Positions 10,441 through 22,753 of a stretch of 64,000 nucleotides of DNA are shown here, in pieces. The stretch is from Bombardia bombarda (lineage: Eukaryota > Ascomycota > Sordariomycetes > Sordariales > Lasiosphaeriaceae). Position numbers and translations under genes: made by a program. The notes beneath the pieces were generated by a model. The model was not told the DNA's origin and did not search any database. It was given only the letters and a program-made list of their open reading frames with translations. The stretch is from the NCBI GenBank assembly GCA_030512295.1, contig JAULSR010000001.1, positions 5,727,001 to 5,791,000 on the forward strand. Direction: 5' to 3'. Each line of letters begins with the position of its first letter. The first letter of the stretch is position 1.

Positions 10441-11779
10441 TGTGGGTAGTGTGGAGGATTCGTGGGCGAGGTCGTTCGAGGTTTGTAGGGTGGGCTGGTG
10501 GAAAGGAATAACGGTTGACAGCAGCGTCTCTGGCTGTGTTCGAGTCTTGTCTCGTAGACTTATGTCGAAGCAGATTGGGTATCAGTTATCTCTTGTAGCC
10601 TCTGTCCTCATTCATGGCACGTCCCGCTGATACGAAACAACCAGTCCGGTCCAACAGCGGTAGTAGTAATGCGGCAATCCCAGCTAGCTTGATGTCGCGA
10701 TAAGCTGCTGCTTGGCTTCCGGGAAACCGGTGACGGTACCAGTGGTTGTGGATAGTAGCAGTTGCGGATAGGGATGGCCATCTCGGTCGATCGATAGGTA
10801 CCCTGAAGAAGCGCCATCTCAGGTATTATTGAATGACATGGAGCCTTATAGCTGCCCAGCCGTGTGCCGTGGGGAGGAGTGGTACGGGAGGCAAAACCAG
10901 GTAGCACTCATCTGTATGGATGGGCTGCTGCTGCTGCTCTGTTGGAAAGAGCGGTCACAGAATGGAGGCGAAACAAGCCCAGGCTGACATTGAACATCCA
11001 TGATAGAGGTGCTTCGTGGGACGGGATGCCTTGCGCAGAACCCCAGAAATTGGTCGTTAACAGGTCATGTGGACCACTGCGGGGGACACTTTGACGGCCC
11101 GGGATTGGAGGACGAACAGGTGGGGCGCTGGAGGCACAGGGCACTTGGAGGGCACTTGGAGCACCCCGCGATGGCGGGGATCTTGTCGTCACAATACCGA
11201 GAAAGAGGCCGTACAATATATCTTTGCGGTACAATTCATGAGCAGACTTTAGCAATTGTGCTTTCCAATTATCATCGTAGCAATTCCCCCTGATCGCAAG
11301 CCGTTTATTGTTGTTCCGCCTGGATATCCCCCATTTTTGTCGTGTTCTGGTTCATGGCGGATAGCGCACCGCTGGGGACCAATCTTCAAGCACAGGCCGC
11401 CTGCCACCTTGCAGACCCTAGTTTAGGTCCCCCACACCCAACCAAGCCTGTGAAGAAGCACCCCCCTTACCCGGTGAGCGCGGGGGGCGTCTTCCAGTCC
11501 GATCGTCCCGGTCGCCTTCCGCTCCCTACCCTTTCCGCTTTCTAGGTAGCCCTATCTTTCCCGGCCCTTCTCTCCAGTCTGGGTCTCGGCCAAACGGCAC
11601 CACTCATATCATTTTGTCGAACACCCGTCGACCTGGCCACAACAGAAGTCTGGTTGTCGCCAAGGGTACCTTTGGCTGTATAGCTGATGTAATTGCTGTT
11701 GCAAGCACAGCATTTATGGTGCGTCTCTGTCCTCTCGAATGTTATCATATTGAGATTGCCTAGTGTTGAGTGTCCAGCG
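10441..11779. other. Intergenic region (dehydrogenase promoter / regulator 3' UTR)
   Basis: A 1.34-kb gap between two minus-strand genes. No protein-like frame or repeat was recognised; it presumably contains the dehydrogenase promoter and the 3' UTR of the zinc-cluster regulator. Confidence 0.5.
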
Positions 11780-14638
11780 TTATGTGGTTGTACTCCTTCC
11801 CCCAGCCTCCACGTCCCTCAACGACCCGAACCAATCCAACCAGTCCACCCCATCATCCATATTCATGTCTGTCTCAACGCTATCCAGCTGAATATCCCCA
11901 AACACATCAACCGAAGGATCGGCGTCAGCCCACAGCCAGGGCGTCAGCCCCGGGCCCATGAACCGGCCATCTTGTGGCGGGATGATGGGACTCGGCTGGC
12001 CACCGGCCTGAAAAGAACCGCGCGCTGCTCTTTCCGCGCACATCGTCTCCATGGCGAATTCCAACTCTGCCGGTGTCGGCCCTCCCTGTTCTTCATGTCC
12101 TGCCCACTCGTCGTATTCGAATCCTTGCTCAGCCATGATGTCTTGCTCCACCGCCATGCTGGAATCCATGGTGGTTCCCTCAGGCACTGGCTTGTCTGCT
12201 TGGGAGCCAGATGCTCTGTGGTCTGGTGATGAGAAGAATGAAATATTCGACTGTTCTTTGCTCGCACTCGGCAACTCATCTGTATCCCTTCCTTCTGACG
12301 GCGTAGAGACAAGCATCCTCCACCTCTCTCGAAACAGACCCACGCTGGTCATATCCGGGAACGGCTCCTCAACAGCAGGAGCAGACATCTTTGCATCCTC
12401 ACTCTCCACCAGCAGCGCGCCCTGCGGATCGCCACGTAGCCGTTCCAGCTCTCTCGCGCGGTAGCGTTTTGCTTGAACGATCAGCCTCTTGAGGGGGATC
12501 CAGACCCTCAAGCTTGTCGTGCCCACGCTTGACTGCTCAGGGATCAGCCATTTGCTCTGCAGCGCAACCCAGGCGCGTTCCGAGGTCGGCGACCACGGGC
12601 GGCGCGTGATCTCGAGTAGCAGAAAGACAATGGCGTGCCAGTGCGTATGTGTGAGGAACAGCCAGCGCCAGTGATGACAGCCCGGCTCCGAGTTGAGCGC
12701 ATGGTTGTATTCCGCATTCTCGATAGCAGATGTGAACAGTCTCGCACGGATAGTGTCGCATAGATCCTGGTCGGGTGCTGGGAACAGCGCGGGCAGGTAC
12801 ATCAGCAGGCTCATCTTGGCGATGACTAGACGAAGCACGGTCACGCTAACCCAGTGTATGATGGCGAGGTCAGGGCTGCTGGTTGTGGATTGGCTCTCAG
12901 CTGCTGCTGCTGCTGCTGCTGCTGCGATGTGAAGAATGTGCTTTCCGGGTCTGTCGCGGAGTTCGTCCAGCATGCTCCTTACGTCGTCAAGGTCGGGCAA
13001 TCCGCCGCTGGAATTATGTGCCATCATCTTCCTGGCCACTTTGCATATTTCGAAGCTGTAGAGCGCGATGGCTGTGTCGGTGAATCCCTCTCTCTCTGGA
13101 GGCTCATGCTTGGAGTCAGGGTTGATATCCGCGTCGTTGACGTTTCGCGGCAGGTCTGTGTCGAATGCCGCTTGCGAGATTGTCAAGTCGGTGCCCTGAT
13201 CTTCCGAGGATCGAACGTCCAGAACACACAGAACCCACCAGACCCGGTGTCTGATTTCAACTTCGTATGGGGTGAGATGTTTGAGGTTGGCGCCGTTGCG
13301 GTGGAGGCCTAGAGCTTGAGCCATGCGTATGACGAGCCCCGTCATCATCCAGATGAAGCCTGGGCTCTCGTCGAGACGAGCGAGGAACAGGAAAATGGTA
13401 AAGGCTTGCACAAGCTGGAGGTCAGGAGTGTTGAGGAAGTCGGCCTTGGCTAAGGCATGTTCGAGGGCAACTCGGTATCTGAGGCGGAGGTCTGTCCTTG
13501 AGGATTCGAACTGTTTTTGAACCTGTAGTTGTTTATACAAGTTTAAGCATCAACTACCTTGTCAAATGGGTTTTTGCGAGTGCGCTTACGTCTTCTTCCT
13601 CCATGGAAGTAATTGCTGCATAGTATATAGCAAACAGCACAGCCTCATTGGAGGGTGAAGGTCTCAGGCCACTGCTGTTCATATCAGACGCCATCTTTAC
13701 CACGGTAGGCATATGAACGATCTGAATCACGTCATTAGCACTGCGCTTGAAGATGCGCAAAAGCTCCATGACATGAGAAGATGCAGGATGTAGATTCTCG
13801 GATGCCGGGCTCGGGGAGCCGAGATTATGCCCAAAAAGAAAGGCATGGCGCTCTGATGCTGTCCTCTCCGTGTCGTTTGAAGATTTTCCAGGAGAATTCT
13901 CATAATCAGATATATCTGATTCTTGCTCTGCCAGAGCTCCAGCGTCGGCCTTCAGCGTATCGAGCTGCACTGGATATCAGTCATGGGGATATGAGATATT
14001 CCCTAGGGAGTCTTACCTCGTCATTGATACGAGACCAGAAACCACTGCTGACATATCTAGATTGACTGGCCTCATCACGAATGACAAGTCTTCCGAATTG
14101 TGTGTGTAGGCTATCGGCCTGGTCCCGATTCTGGCCATCAGAAGATAGGCTCTTCGGTGTCTTATGCAAGGCCGCTGCTGCGCCGGCTAGGTCGGAAATT
14201 GTGTTCTGTTCAATCTGGCTGCTCAGTTCTTTCACGAGATGCTCAAGTTTCTGCAGGCGATCAAAAAGTCGGTCCGAAGTGTAGAGTTGCGGCCTCGATG
14301 AGACTAGCTGTGTTGTTGTCTCCTGTTGGGCGGCTGCCTGCAGCGGACGGTTGAAGCGACGGGCCCAGCGCGGGGGGCGGCCTGTGGCGGGATAGACACA
14401 GGCGATGGCAGCGCGCTGGCAGTTTGAACAGGGTGACGCTTTGTCACATCGTACCTTTCTGTTGTTGGACTCGATTATTAGCTGGAAGGGCGGTGTGATG
14501 GGAGATAAGAGGGCCGTCCCTGGTACTGCACGTCACGCAGCTGCGTGTCTTTTTGGGGTGAGAAGTGTGAATATCACCTGTCCCCGCAGGGAGGGGAATA
14601 GACTTGGGAGAGGCTGATGCTAGGCTTGTGTTAGACAT
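11780..14638 (-). CDS. Zn(II)2Cys6 transcription factor with fungal-specific middle domain
   Basis: Four exons (14638-14520, 14458-14017, 13964-13590, 13522-11780) give 892 aa. The zinc cluster spans C34, C37, C44, C50, C53 and C60 (spacing C-x2-C-x6-C-x5-C-x2-C-x6-C), followed by a linker and a heptad-like segment (LFDRLQKLEHLVKELSSQIE). The middle homology region of the fungal_trans type starts around the third exon and includes the GFIWMMTGLVIRMAQALGLH-type block. Known for the family: nuclear DNA-binding regulator. Introns 2 (13965-14016) and 3 (13523-13589) have GTAAGA and GTAAGC donors. Intron 1 (14459-14519) must be removed to rebuild the zinc cluster, but its 5' end reads GGACGG instead of GT. 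No alternative GT donor restores the cluster. The allele may therefore be damaged or use a non-canonical site. A (CTG)n tract at 12901-12925 codes poly-Ala. Confidence 0.82.
12901..12925 (-). repeat. Trinucleotide repeat coding poly-alanine in the regulator
   Basis: A (CTG)n run on the plus strand, read as GCA alanine codons (nine Ala) on the minus strand. It lies between two parts of the middle homology region. Confidence 0.85.
14459..14519 (-). other. Regulator intron 1 with non-canonical GG...AG ends
   Basis: 61 bp, the normal intron size here. The 3' end is CAACAG and exon 2 starts A-AAG-GTA (Lys-Val-Arg-Cys). The only upstream join that gives CVTCSTRKVRC is after ACCAG, where the next bases are GGACGG. 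A single base change from GTACGG would explain it. Retention gives a stop 22 codons after the second cysteine codon's splice point. Confidence 0.6.
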
Positions 14639-17600
14639 TATGGATGGATAGGATCAGTAAGGTCAATATTATGGTGATTTAGACAGTATGCATCAAAACA
14701 CAACGGTCGAGTGTCGGCGTCAGATGAAAGCTGAAAACGTATATGTTCGTACCTACGTAAGGTAAGGTAATCCTATTTAGTCACTGCACTAGGGCATTGT
14801 TAGACATCTCTTCTCAATCTCGGCAAAGCCACACGCAAGTCCGAGGTCTGCACTAACCACTAACATTTAACTCTTTCCGGGATGTTGCAAATTGGCCCAC
14901 TTCAGTCATGTTTTAGTCTAGTTCTAGCAGCCAATTACGAATCGAAGTGATTTGAATCCTTCAATCAAACAATAAGCTGACCTCTTATGATTTTCGGTCA
15001 TTCAATCCTCCCGCCAATGTAACAAAACTTAACGTCTCTTCTCTTGCCGGGATCTCATCATGATTGATGATATTGGCCCGACTCCGATATGATACAAGAC
15101 AAAATGGGCTGGAAATATCTTACAGATTGATAATTCAGCTCAATTCGAGATGTAGTGAAATATTCGCATGTTAATCCACATTGGTCGCTAAAGTATCTGA
15201 TTTCAAGTGAATATCCATTGTAGCCATAACATCCAAGAAAAATAAAGAATCAAATGCAAACGAGAACTCAGGTAGGTACTCATCGACCTGTATCGCATTT
15301 CAGCCTCCGTGTTCTCGTTCATAATTCTTCAACGCCGTTCTGGGCTTCAGATAGTACCGATCAAAAATACCATGTTTATCAAATCTGAAGCACAGCGGGG
15401 ACATGGTCCTATTTTCGCGGTCTTCATACTGGATGTCTGAGACTAATTAGGCAGGAACTCACTTTCAATCATTACGGCAGTGTTTTGGTAGATAATAGTC
15501 CTGTTCGAAGCTACATGATGTTTTTGGCATTTTCTCGATGAGTTCGCCAAGGTTCCAATAAGCTAAATCGGCCAGTCTTTGAAATCCACTAACATGACAA
15601 CGGCTCCAAATAAAGGAGCACTAAGTATAGACACTGTATTTCAGCTGGATAGGAGGATAACTAACGTCAAACAGCATCACTCACCCAGACTAGATATGCA
15701 CACACTACTCTTACAGAACTAGCGTGCCGAGCGTGATTGTAGATACCCCTGACGATCTTAGCTTACCCCCACACATGACTCGACGTGTCTAACAGGATTT
15801 TACCCTTGAGAATAGAGACCTAGGTATATACAAGGTCTCATTGTTCACCGTTTCTATCACCGTCTCTTTTCTTGTTCTTCTTCTTCTGGCGTTGTTTTCT
15901 CTTCCTGGTTTCCACAATGCACTTAAGTACCCACCTACGTACGGCTTAGGAAATGTTTCGAGCCATTCACGGAAGTATTGAAACTTGAAAATAAAGAAGC
16001 ACGTGGCAAGTAGGACGAGGTTTGAGGCAAAATCAATATGCCGTGCTACTGGATATTCTTGTCGTCTATTATGGAAGGAAACTTTAACCCCTGGGAAGAC
16101 GATTCCTTCGTTGAAAAGTTATGGCTAGATCAATAGTAGTTCCAACTATAATCGCTTGCTCGCCAAATACCTTATGCCTTGACTTACTCAAAGACTATTG
16201 CCTCGGCCCCTAGTTCAACTCATTAAGGATTGGGAAACCAGGGCTACATGCAGGCGAGACCAACAGCGTTATGCATCTGACGATAGTTCGTAGCGCTGAG
16301 CTCGCATTCGTCAATTGCAGGGACAAAAGGTCTTGTAGAAAGCGAGGGCCAGTGCAATTAAAGGGTGGAGTTGGCGATATACTCATGAGATCACAAGTAG
16401 CATTTGGCGGTAAGCATGGATGCTGGATGCCAGTTGTGGGATAGCCGCCATGAGCCGGCATGGTGGCTTTGATGCAGCGACCTAGTCTATACTGTTCACA
16501 CTAATTAACTAGGCATCGTTGAATAATCATTGGATAGTGATACGACGGTTTGCCGGGACTCACTGGGTTGCAATGTCTCCGCACCAGATTTTCACCGTTT
16601 AGGACCGTCTATCTGATGCAAACTCGTCCAATCCTTGTTATGTCTTTGTGAGAGTTCCTGATTTTGAGGGTTCTGTGCTGATTTGTATTCTCTGTCACTG
16701 CTCAAGGCTGGAAACTGAAGATTGGATTCTAATTGTAGGTGATGATGAGATCGGTCTGTTACCAATTTCTCGGTAATGCTGGGCCTCGCTTGGCAATACA
16801 CGCGGCAATCCAGCGTAAAGGTCAGAATTCTTTCATAGACACCATAGTCTTTTTAACTTGGGCCGTGTGTTTCGTTGTCCCTCCGTGTCTCCCGCCTGCC
16901 ACGTCAGAGCCGATATTTATCCGTCTTTGGAAGAATAACGGCGCCGTTGCCGCTTGTTTCATGTGGTACCTAGCTCGGCACGGCACGGCACGAAGAAGCT
17001 CGCAAAGGTCCGATTCTACGGAGAGGAACGAGACAGAATGGCCGGCTCGATACGGCGTAACATTGCCGTTGGTTCGTCCGGCGGATGAGATGTCAAGTCC
17101 GCAATACACTTTCGGATTCGGGGTCAGCGCCGCCAGTGGAAAGTATGAATGGCATGCTAGGAAAGAGCGGCGGGGCTAAGATCATGGAGTCTACCGATAT
17201 ACCAGCAACCGTCTCAATGCACGAGCTCCTCAAGGCATCTTGTGTCGTGAATCTTTTCACACCCTAGAAGTGTCTGCAATTGTGCCGTCGGTCCGATGTT
17301 GGCAGCCACGCAGCTGCTGTTTCTTGTGTCGAGGCGGACTGCTCGAGATCGCAAAGAAAGAAAGGCCGCGGCGAGGTGGGGTGAAAGCTTGTCGCGGTTC
17401 GGTCGGCCATCATATGATTTGTACACTACTGGAGTGTCATGACCTTTGGCTGTCCCAAATGGACCTGTCGGCCGATTTATCCTTGTTCCAGGTTGCAGTA
17501 TCACGTCACTGGTGAGCTGGTCTGGGCCCGTCTTTGTTTCGCGACGACTTTTCCGTGATGCCGCACTTGGCAGTGACGACGCGGGATGTGGGCGTGCTGT

Positions 17601-18773
17601 GCTCTCGGGAAGGCAGTGGCCCCGTGGGTCCAATGCCCCCGTCCTTCCATTGGACAATCATACCGAGGTTGGTACCTGCCTAGCTACATAGGTAGGTATC
17701 TAGATATGATAACTGTTGGCGTGATTGAAGACGGATACACGGCTTGAGAGAGGAAATGGGACAGATACGGAGCGGAATGCTCATCGACGCGCAAGTATTA
17801 TGTTGGGCCGGTTCAGGGTCTGCGAAGATGTGTGTGTGTATTCTAGGCTAATCTGCGCGAGGCCGAAAATATCGACAATACGTACAAAGCAAGCGGAACA
17901 ACAAGATGCCGAAGTGGTGACGGCTGGATGACTAACAGGGATGACGAATCCTCAACATATTATGTGTATCCTTCCGCCTATCAGGCAGAATCGGAACTTG
18001 CCTGATCAAGATCACGGCGCCAGTTCACAATTAATCACACTACCAAAAGTAGCAATCCCATTCCGGCATCGTGTAGGTCAGAAACGCTGGGTAAGTCTTG
18101 CACAACCACCTGAAATGACGGAGGATGGCACTACGTGTCCGGGATTCCAGAGACAGACTCCAACGGAACGGGGAGCAAACCGCCAATCATACGCGGTTGG
18201 CAGTGCGCCGTTAGGATTCAATGTAACCCACAGAGATGGCACCACCGCAAGGAAGGCACACTTTGCACATCTGCAAGCCGTTCCAGACTTGGGCGGGAAG
18301 GTACCCGCCCGTGCTCTCGCAGTTGGCAGTTGGCAGTTGGCAGGCACGACAGGCAAAGGCAGGCTCAGTGGACGCGGGGTCTTGGCGGAACTTTCACCTG
18401 GTAGCACAATATCGGCCCCGCAGATGGTCAGAAGTTTATTCCTAGCTACACTACAGCTAAGGTACAGCTTTATCCACGCCCATTGTGACCTTCCTTGGAC
18501 GGCCAAACCGCAACACAACACAAAAAAAGCACACCCACACCCGACACCAAATATCTACCATGACGAGGTTACCGAGGTTACCTGGGGGCCCCAAGGGAAG
18601 CCCATCCGGCAACCTTCTTCCATCCTCGGCGACTTTGGCTCGCTTCTTTGGTGATATCTGCGCCAGCTAGCCACGCAACAATTTTATGACCAAGTAGGGA
18701 AACGCCGGATGAGAAACTTGAGACAGGCCGAGGTACCACCACCACTACCACGCCCGACAATCAAGAAACATCC
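14639..18773. other. 4.1-kb gene-poor stretch, AT-rich in its left half
   Basis: From about 14650 to 16500 the sequence is visibly AT-rich with stops in all frames. From about 16700 to 18700 it is more balanced, but frames are short or, as in 17941-18654, have unprotein-like composition. No transposon ends, tRNA or known domain were recognised. The left end should contain the zinc-cluster regulator's promoter. It may also contain decayed repeats I cannot identify. Confidence 0.5.
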
Positions 18774-19321
18774 TCACACCCCCTTCCAGGTCAACCAGAC
18801 GTAGTAGCCCGAGTCCCAGTACGATGTATAGCGAAGAGTAACAGCCGCGTCGGAAGCACTTATCGGGTTGGGGCTCGGCGTCGACATGAGGCCGTACTGG
18901 CCCCAGCGGAGCGACTCGATCTTGGGAGGCGAGTTGGGCCACGGCCAGATCTTTGCATATCGCGCGTTAGCCACGGACTAGGTACTACTGATACAAAGAA
19001 ACTCAAGTAAGGCAGGCTGGTTATACTCACTCCGAACTGGCCAGGGGTGTTTCCTGCACCGCAGGTAAAGTTTGCGCCAGAGATCTCGCACGGCCCGGCA
19101 GACGTCGTCAAGGTGAAGATGGAGCCCGGCCGCACAGCCGTGAAGACGGCGCAGAGGGACGGGTTGGCTGTCCACTGGCCGGCGCTGGTGAGGCAGCCGA
19201 GGTCGGTGTAGGGCGCGCTGTTCCAGAGCGTTCTAATCTGGCCTTGGCCGCCAAAGACGGTTGAGTTGACCGTTGCGGCTGCGACGCCGGCCAGGCCTAG
19301 GAGGTACTTGAACGAGACCAT
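18774..19321 (-). CDS. Small secreted cysteine-containing protein
   Basis: Two exons, 19321-19031 and 18977-18774, with a 53-bp intron (GTGAGT...CCTAG), give 164 aa. The N-terminus has a signal peptide (MVSFKYLLGLAGVAAATVNS). The mature part has four Cys, C43, C57, C78 and C87, in the pattern LGCL-x13-CAVF and AGPC-x8-C. Motifs such as RWGQYGL and the C-terminal YYVWLTWKGV suggest a compact beta-rich domain. The spacing resembles, from memory, the C-terminal domain of fungal RNase T2 proteins, but the catalytic T2 domain is absent, so this would be a stand-alone version. Function is unknown; a secreted effector-like or wall-associated role is only inference. Gene-poor flanks on both sides fit an accessory gene. 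Confidence 0.75.
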
Positions 19322-21308
19322 GGTTTTGTGGTATGTGTGTGGTTGAATCTGATCAAGGTAAGTTGGAAAAGCTTGTGTTTCAAGCCGGATGCTTGACCGG
19401 TGATGGTGGTTGCTGCTGCTGCCTTTATAGTACGAGTCCCATCAGAAACGGGATGGGGCAGACAAAGAGACAGATGCCTTCTCTTTAGTAGGAGGTAACG
19501 CAATCCCACGGGCCGGGATATGGGGAAGTTCCAAACTGCTTATACACTAGGTAGCTTTCAACTTCGTGGGGAATACATGTAGGAGCCGTTTTAATCAAAG
19601 AAAAAGCTTGGATACCTCAAAACGGAACCCTAGTGGGTTAAAAGTCCCTTGCCGGACAGGGGGGGTGCAGGTAGTGTTGTAAGTCCGGACGAGGTGGGCG
19701 GGAAACCTGGTTCTTGGATACCAGCGTCTCTCGATCCAAGATACGGCACTGCATAATAACCATGATTCTCCATCCAGCCCGGACACGTCGAGCTTTTCCC
19801 CCTCAGCAGGTTTCCATTTGTAATGCTTAAATCAGCCTTTTTTTCTCTTCCCCTTTGGTGTGTGCTGGCTGCACCCCAGGTCGCAATGGGTTATGTACCT
19901 AGATTAGCAAGGGACGTATAGTGTTCGGGTTATTGCAGCACATATTAAACAGCAGCCATCGTGACATGTCTCTTGACATAGCCGGCAGTGCTAGCCACCT
20001 ATGGATGTGTATTGCGATCCCCCCTGCAACCTCCACAACCCCGCCCCTGCAACTTGGCCAAGGTAGCACCCGAGCCAAAACGGGGTTGCATTCTCTTACC
20101 GGGTCATGATGCGGCTGGCTGTCCGGGGAAATCCTGCAAGCCCGCATCGGACGAGTAGAAAGGGTCAAGTGATTATTGGCACTTGATGAGTTACTGGTTA
20201 GGGTTTGTGTTAAGTCCTTTAGTTCGACTTTGGCAAGATCATAGACAGATTTCAAACAACTTGGAAGCTAACGATGTTACTTCAATCATCATACTTCATC
20301 ACTCCATCCAGTTACTGCACATCTATTAGCTTTGTTCCAAATGCGAGATAATCAGCCCTCATCATCTTTGCTAGGATGACAACGTTGGATCAAGACTTGA
20401 AATGTCTAAAGTGGGGATTGTGACGAATAAGCACACCTACCTTAATTTTATTGAGTTATATACATTGGCATCGTTAAACGCTTAAAGGGCAGCATCTTTC
20501 TGTCACTGAGGAGATACCTAGTTCATAACAGATGATGACAAGATTCAGAAATCAATCAACGACGACATGCAAATCTACCACATATCATATTCCGCACCGT
20601 GTCTTGTTCAGATGCATAAAAGAAAAGAAAAGAAAAGAAAAGAAAAGAAGAAACTAACAAAAATGCCATAGTCTACCCTATCATAAGGGAATCGAGTGAC
20701 GCGCGAGGTCGGAAACCAAGAAACTTACTTGACAAGAATCACGGCATGTCGCCCATAAAGCTATCGGATGAACCATCTTGGCTCTTGGCCTAATTGGATA
20801 TCGCTTGACTGGGGATGATTAAGCCCTCTTATCATCTTATCACCCTTCATGGGATGCGACTTGGTCTTTGAGGACAAATGTTCAATGGTATATGTTGTGG
20901 TTGAGATGACTGGAATATACCGAAACTTTTATTGGTGACTAGCGGGCTGGCGAATATACTCGTTTCTGGCCTCTTATTTTGAACGTTCTACGGCTCATTG
21001 GCTGAAGTAAAGGTCAGCTTACTGGCCCGTCCACCGAGAGTTCTCAGTCAAGAGCCCCACCACACATCACCGCCTCACCTCCTTCATCTCCCACTCCAGT
21101 CACAAGGTGTGACTCACAAATGGCTGGCATTTTCTCAATATCTCCAACACCCATCAACCACAACATAACATCAAAACCTACAGCTGCTAAGAATTCTTCG
21201 AGTTCTCATTCATCACCACCCACTCAGCAGTTCATCCACCCGATCATATTCATACCTATCATCACGTTTACCCCATTCTAGCTATTTAATACTCTTCACA
21301 CCTTTGCA
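19322..21308. other. 2-kb intergenic region
   Basis: Divergent gap between the secreted protein and the small mitochondrial-type gene. It contains an (AAAAG)n tract (20618-20649) and AT-rich stretches near 20270-20560. A C/A-rich segment at 21060-21300 is likely the promoter and leader of the downstream gene. Confidence 0.5.
20618..20649. repeat. (AAAAG)n microsatellite
   Basis: About six tandem AAAAG units in non-coding DNA. Confidence 0.9.
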
Positions 21309-21692
21309 ATGGGTGCGGCAACTCGCGGCTTCCTGCATTCCTGGTCTTCGGCAGCACGCCTCCAGGCTCATCCGTCGCCCAAAGCCAATCATCTCGCCAT
21401 CACTTCAGGACAACCCGCTCGCCAATCACCCTTTTACGCATCCTCCCGCACATTCTCCATCCGGCCTGCCCTGCTACGAGATGCAAAAAGTGGCACAGAG
21501 TCCAAAGGCACTCGCAATCCGGAGCTTCCAACCATCAGCCTGGAAGGTCTGGGCCTCAGCAAGAATATGAGGTATTTTATCATCAGCCTCGCGACTATCC
21601 TGGGCACCATAGAGAGCTGGTTCTGGTGTAAGGTCATATGGCGCTGGTGGAGGGGAGAAGTGGCTGATGATGAACACACTTCCGCTGCTTAG
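21309..21692 (+). CDS. Small single-pass membrane protein, probably mitochondrial
   Basis: Single-exon frame of 127 aa. The first 60 residues are rich in Arg, Ser and Ala with few acids (MGAATRGFLHSWSSAARLQA), like a mitochondrial presequence. A hydrophobic helix runs at about 88-111 (RYFIISLATILGTIESWFWC) and ends in an aromatic/basic WRWWRG motif, followed by a short acidic tail. I recall similar uncharacterised short fungal proteins with this E-x-x-FWCK-x-x-W-W ending, but cannot name a family. A C-rich leader precedes the ATG. Convergent with the peptidyl-tRNA hydrolase gene. Function unknown. Confidence 0.68.
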   Translation: MGAATRGFLHSWSSAARLQAHPSPKANHLAITSGQPARQSPFYASSRTFSIRPALLRDAKSGTESKGTRNPELPTISLEGLGLSKNMRYFIISLATILGTIESWFWCKVIWRWWRGEVADDEHTSAA

Positions 21693-22165
21693 ATCATGAG
21701 ATATAAAACCAAAGATGAAAGCAGCCATCAGCCTATGTTGGCATGGTGGGTATTGCACCACTCAGGGATCTAGACAGGCGAATACATGGTAGATGATGGA
21801 GAAAACATGAACCTCAAAGTTCTGTACAATATTTTGCGATAGATACATATTCCGCTCAACCTTACACGCGGGTCAGTTTTCCACTTCATACTTTGTTTCT
21901 ATACACAATCTCACCACACAATCATATATATCTGGGCCACATATGTCAGTACATAAATATGAGCTTTATTCCGAAAATAACAACCAATGAATCTCGCAAC
22001 AGAATACAGCCAAAAAGTTTCGAATGTATAAAATATCGAAGAATATATATAGCCAAATATGCAGAAAAAAAAAAGGGGTATCATATAAATTCTACAGACC
22101 AGCAATGCCCGTCACCCACCGACCATCACACTCTCTCTCTCTTCAGAACAGCACACCCAACCACC
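21693..22165. other. Convergent intergenic region, AT-rich
   Basis: 3' UTR space between convergent genes. It is strongly AT-rich at 21830-22100; no gene seen. Confidence 0.5.
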
Positions 22166-22753
22166 CTACCTCCACTTATTCTCCAACCCCACTAGCGCAT
22201 CCATCAACCCCAAGCTCGACTTCTCCGATATCACAGACCTCGCATGCGAGCTGACCTTGCTCAGCACAAAGTCCGACACCGTCGACCGGTCCCGCTCCTC
22301 AGGCCGGCCAATCCCAATCGAGATGCGCGCCAGCCTCATCTCGGGCGCGGGCTGCACGCTCGCCAGCACGCTCTTGATCCCGTTATGCCCCTTGTGGCTC
22401 GCCTTCCACTCCCTGACCTTCACCACGCCCAGCTCCAGCTCGAGGTCGTCGTTGACGATGACGAGGCCGACCTCCTCTGGACTCAAGCCCTCGTCGGCGA
22501 GGTAGTCCCTGTATGCCTTGGCGACCCACGGCCCCGAGACGTTCATGAGGGTCGGGCTCTGCAGGAGCGTGTAGGTCGGGCCGGCGGAGGCGAGGACGGA
22601 TTTCTTGCCGTAGCGCGACGACGCAAAGGCGGGCTGCTCGGACGAGAACTTGCGCTGGAGCGACTCGAGCGCCATGTGGCCGATGGAGTGGTATGTGTTC
22701 TTGTATTGGCCGGGGTTGCCGAGGCTGATGATGAGGAGGCGGCGGAGGGACAT
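22166..22753 (-). CDS. Peptidyl-tRNA hydrolase (Pth1 family)
   Basis: Single-exon gene of 195 aa, the typical length for the bacterial-type Pth family found in fungi and usually mitochondrial. The enzyme cleaves the ester bond of peptidyl-tRNA released by stalled ribosomes. Motifs: ISLGNPGQYKNTYHSIGHM at residues 9-27 with the active-site Asn and catalytic His, PTLMNVSG near 70, VNDDLELELG with the conserved Asp near 100, and HKGHNGIKS near 120. No long presequence precedes the core (MSLRRLL only). Its 5' leader holds five copies of a 15-bp tandem repeat starting 12 bp upstream of the ATG. Identification is firm. Confidence 0.92.
   Translation of the reverse strand: MSLRRLLIISLGNPGQYKNTYHSIGHMALESLQRKFSSEQPAFASSRYGKKSVLASAGPTYTLLQSPTLMNVSGPWVAKAYRDYLADEGLSPEEVGLVIVNDDLELELGVVKVREWKASHKGHNGIKSVLASVQPAPEMRLARISIGIGRPEERDRSTVSDFVLSKVSSHARSVISEKSSLGLMDALVGLENKWR

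Noticed and set aside
17941..18654. 237-codon plus-strand frame in the 4-kb desert
   Set aside because: No domain, irregular composition and no supporting homologous motif; overlaps equally long frames on the other strand.
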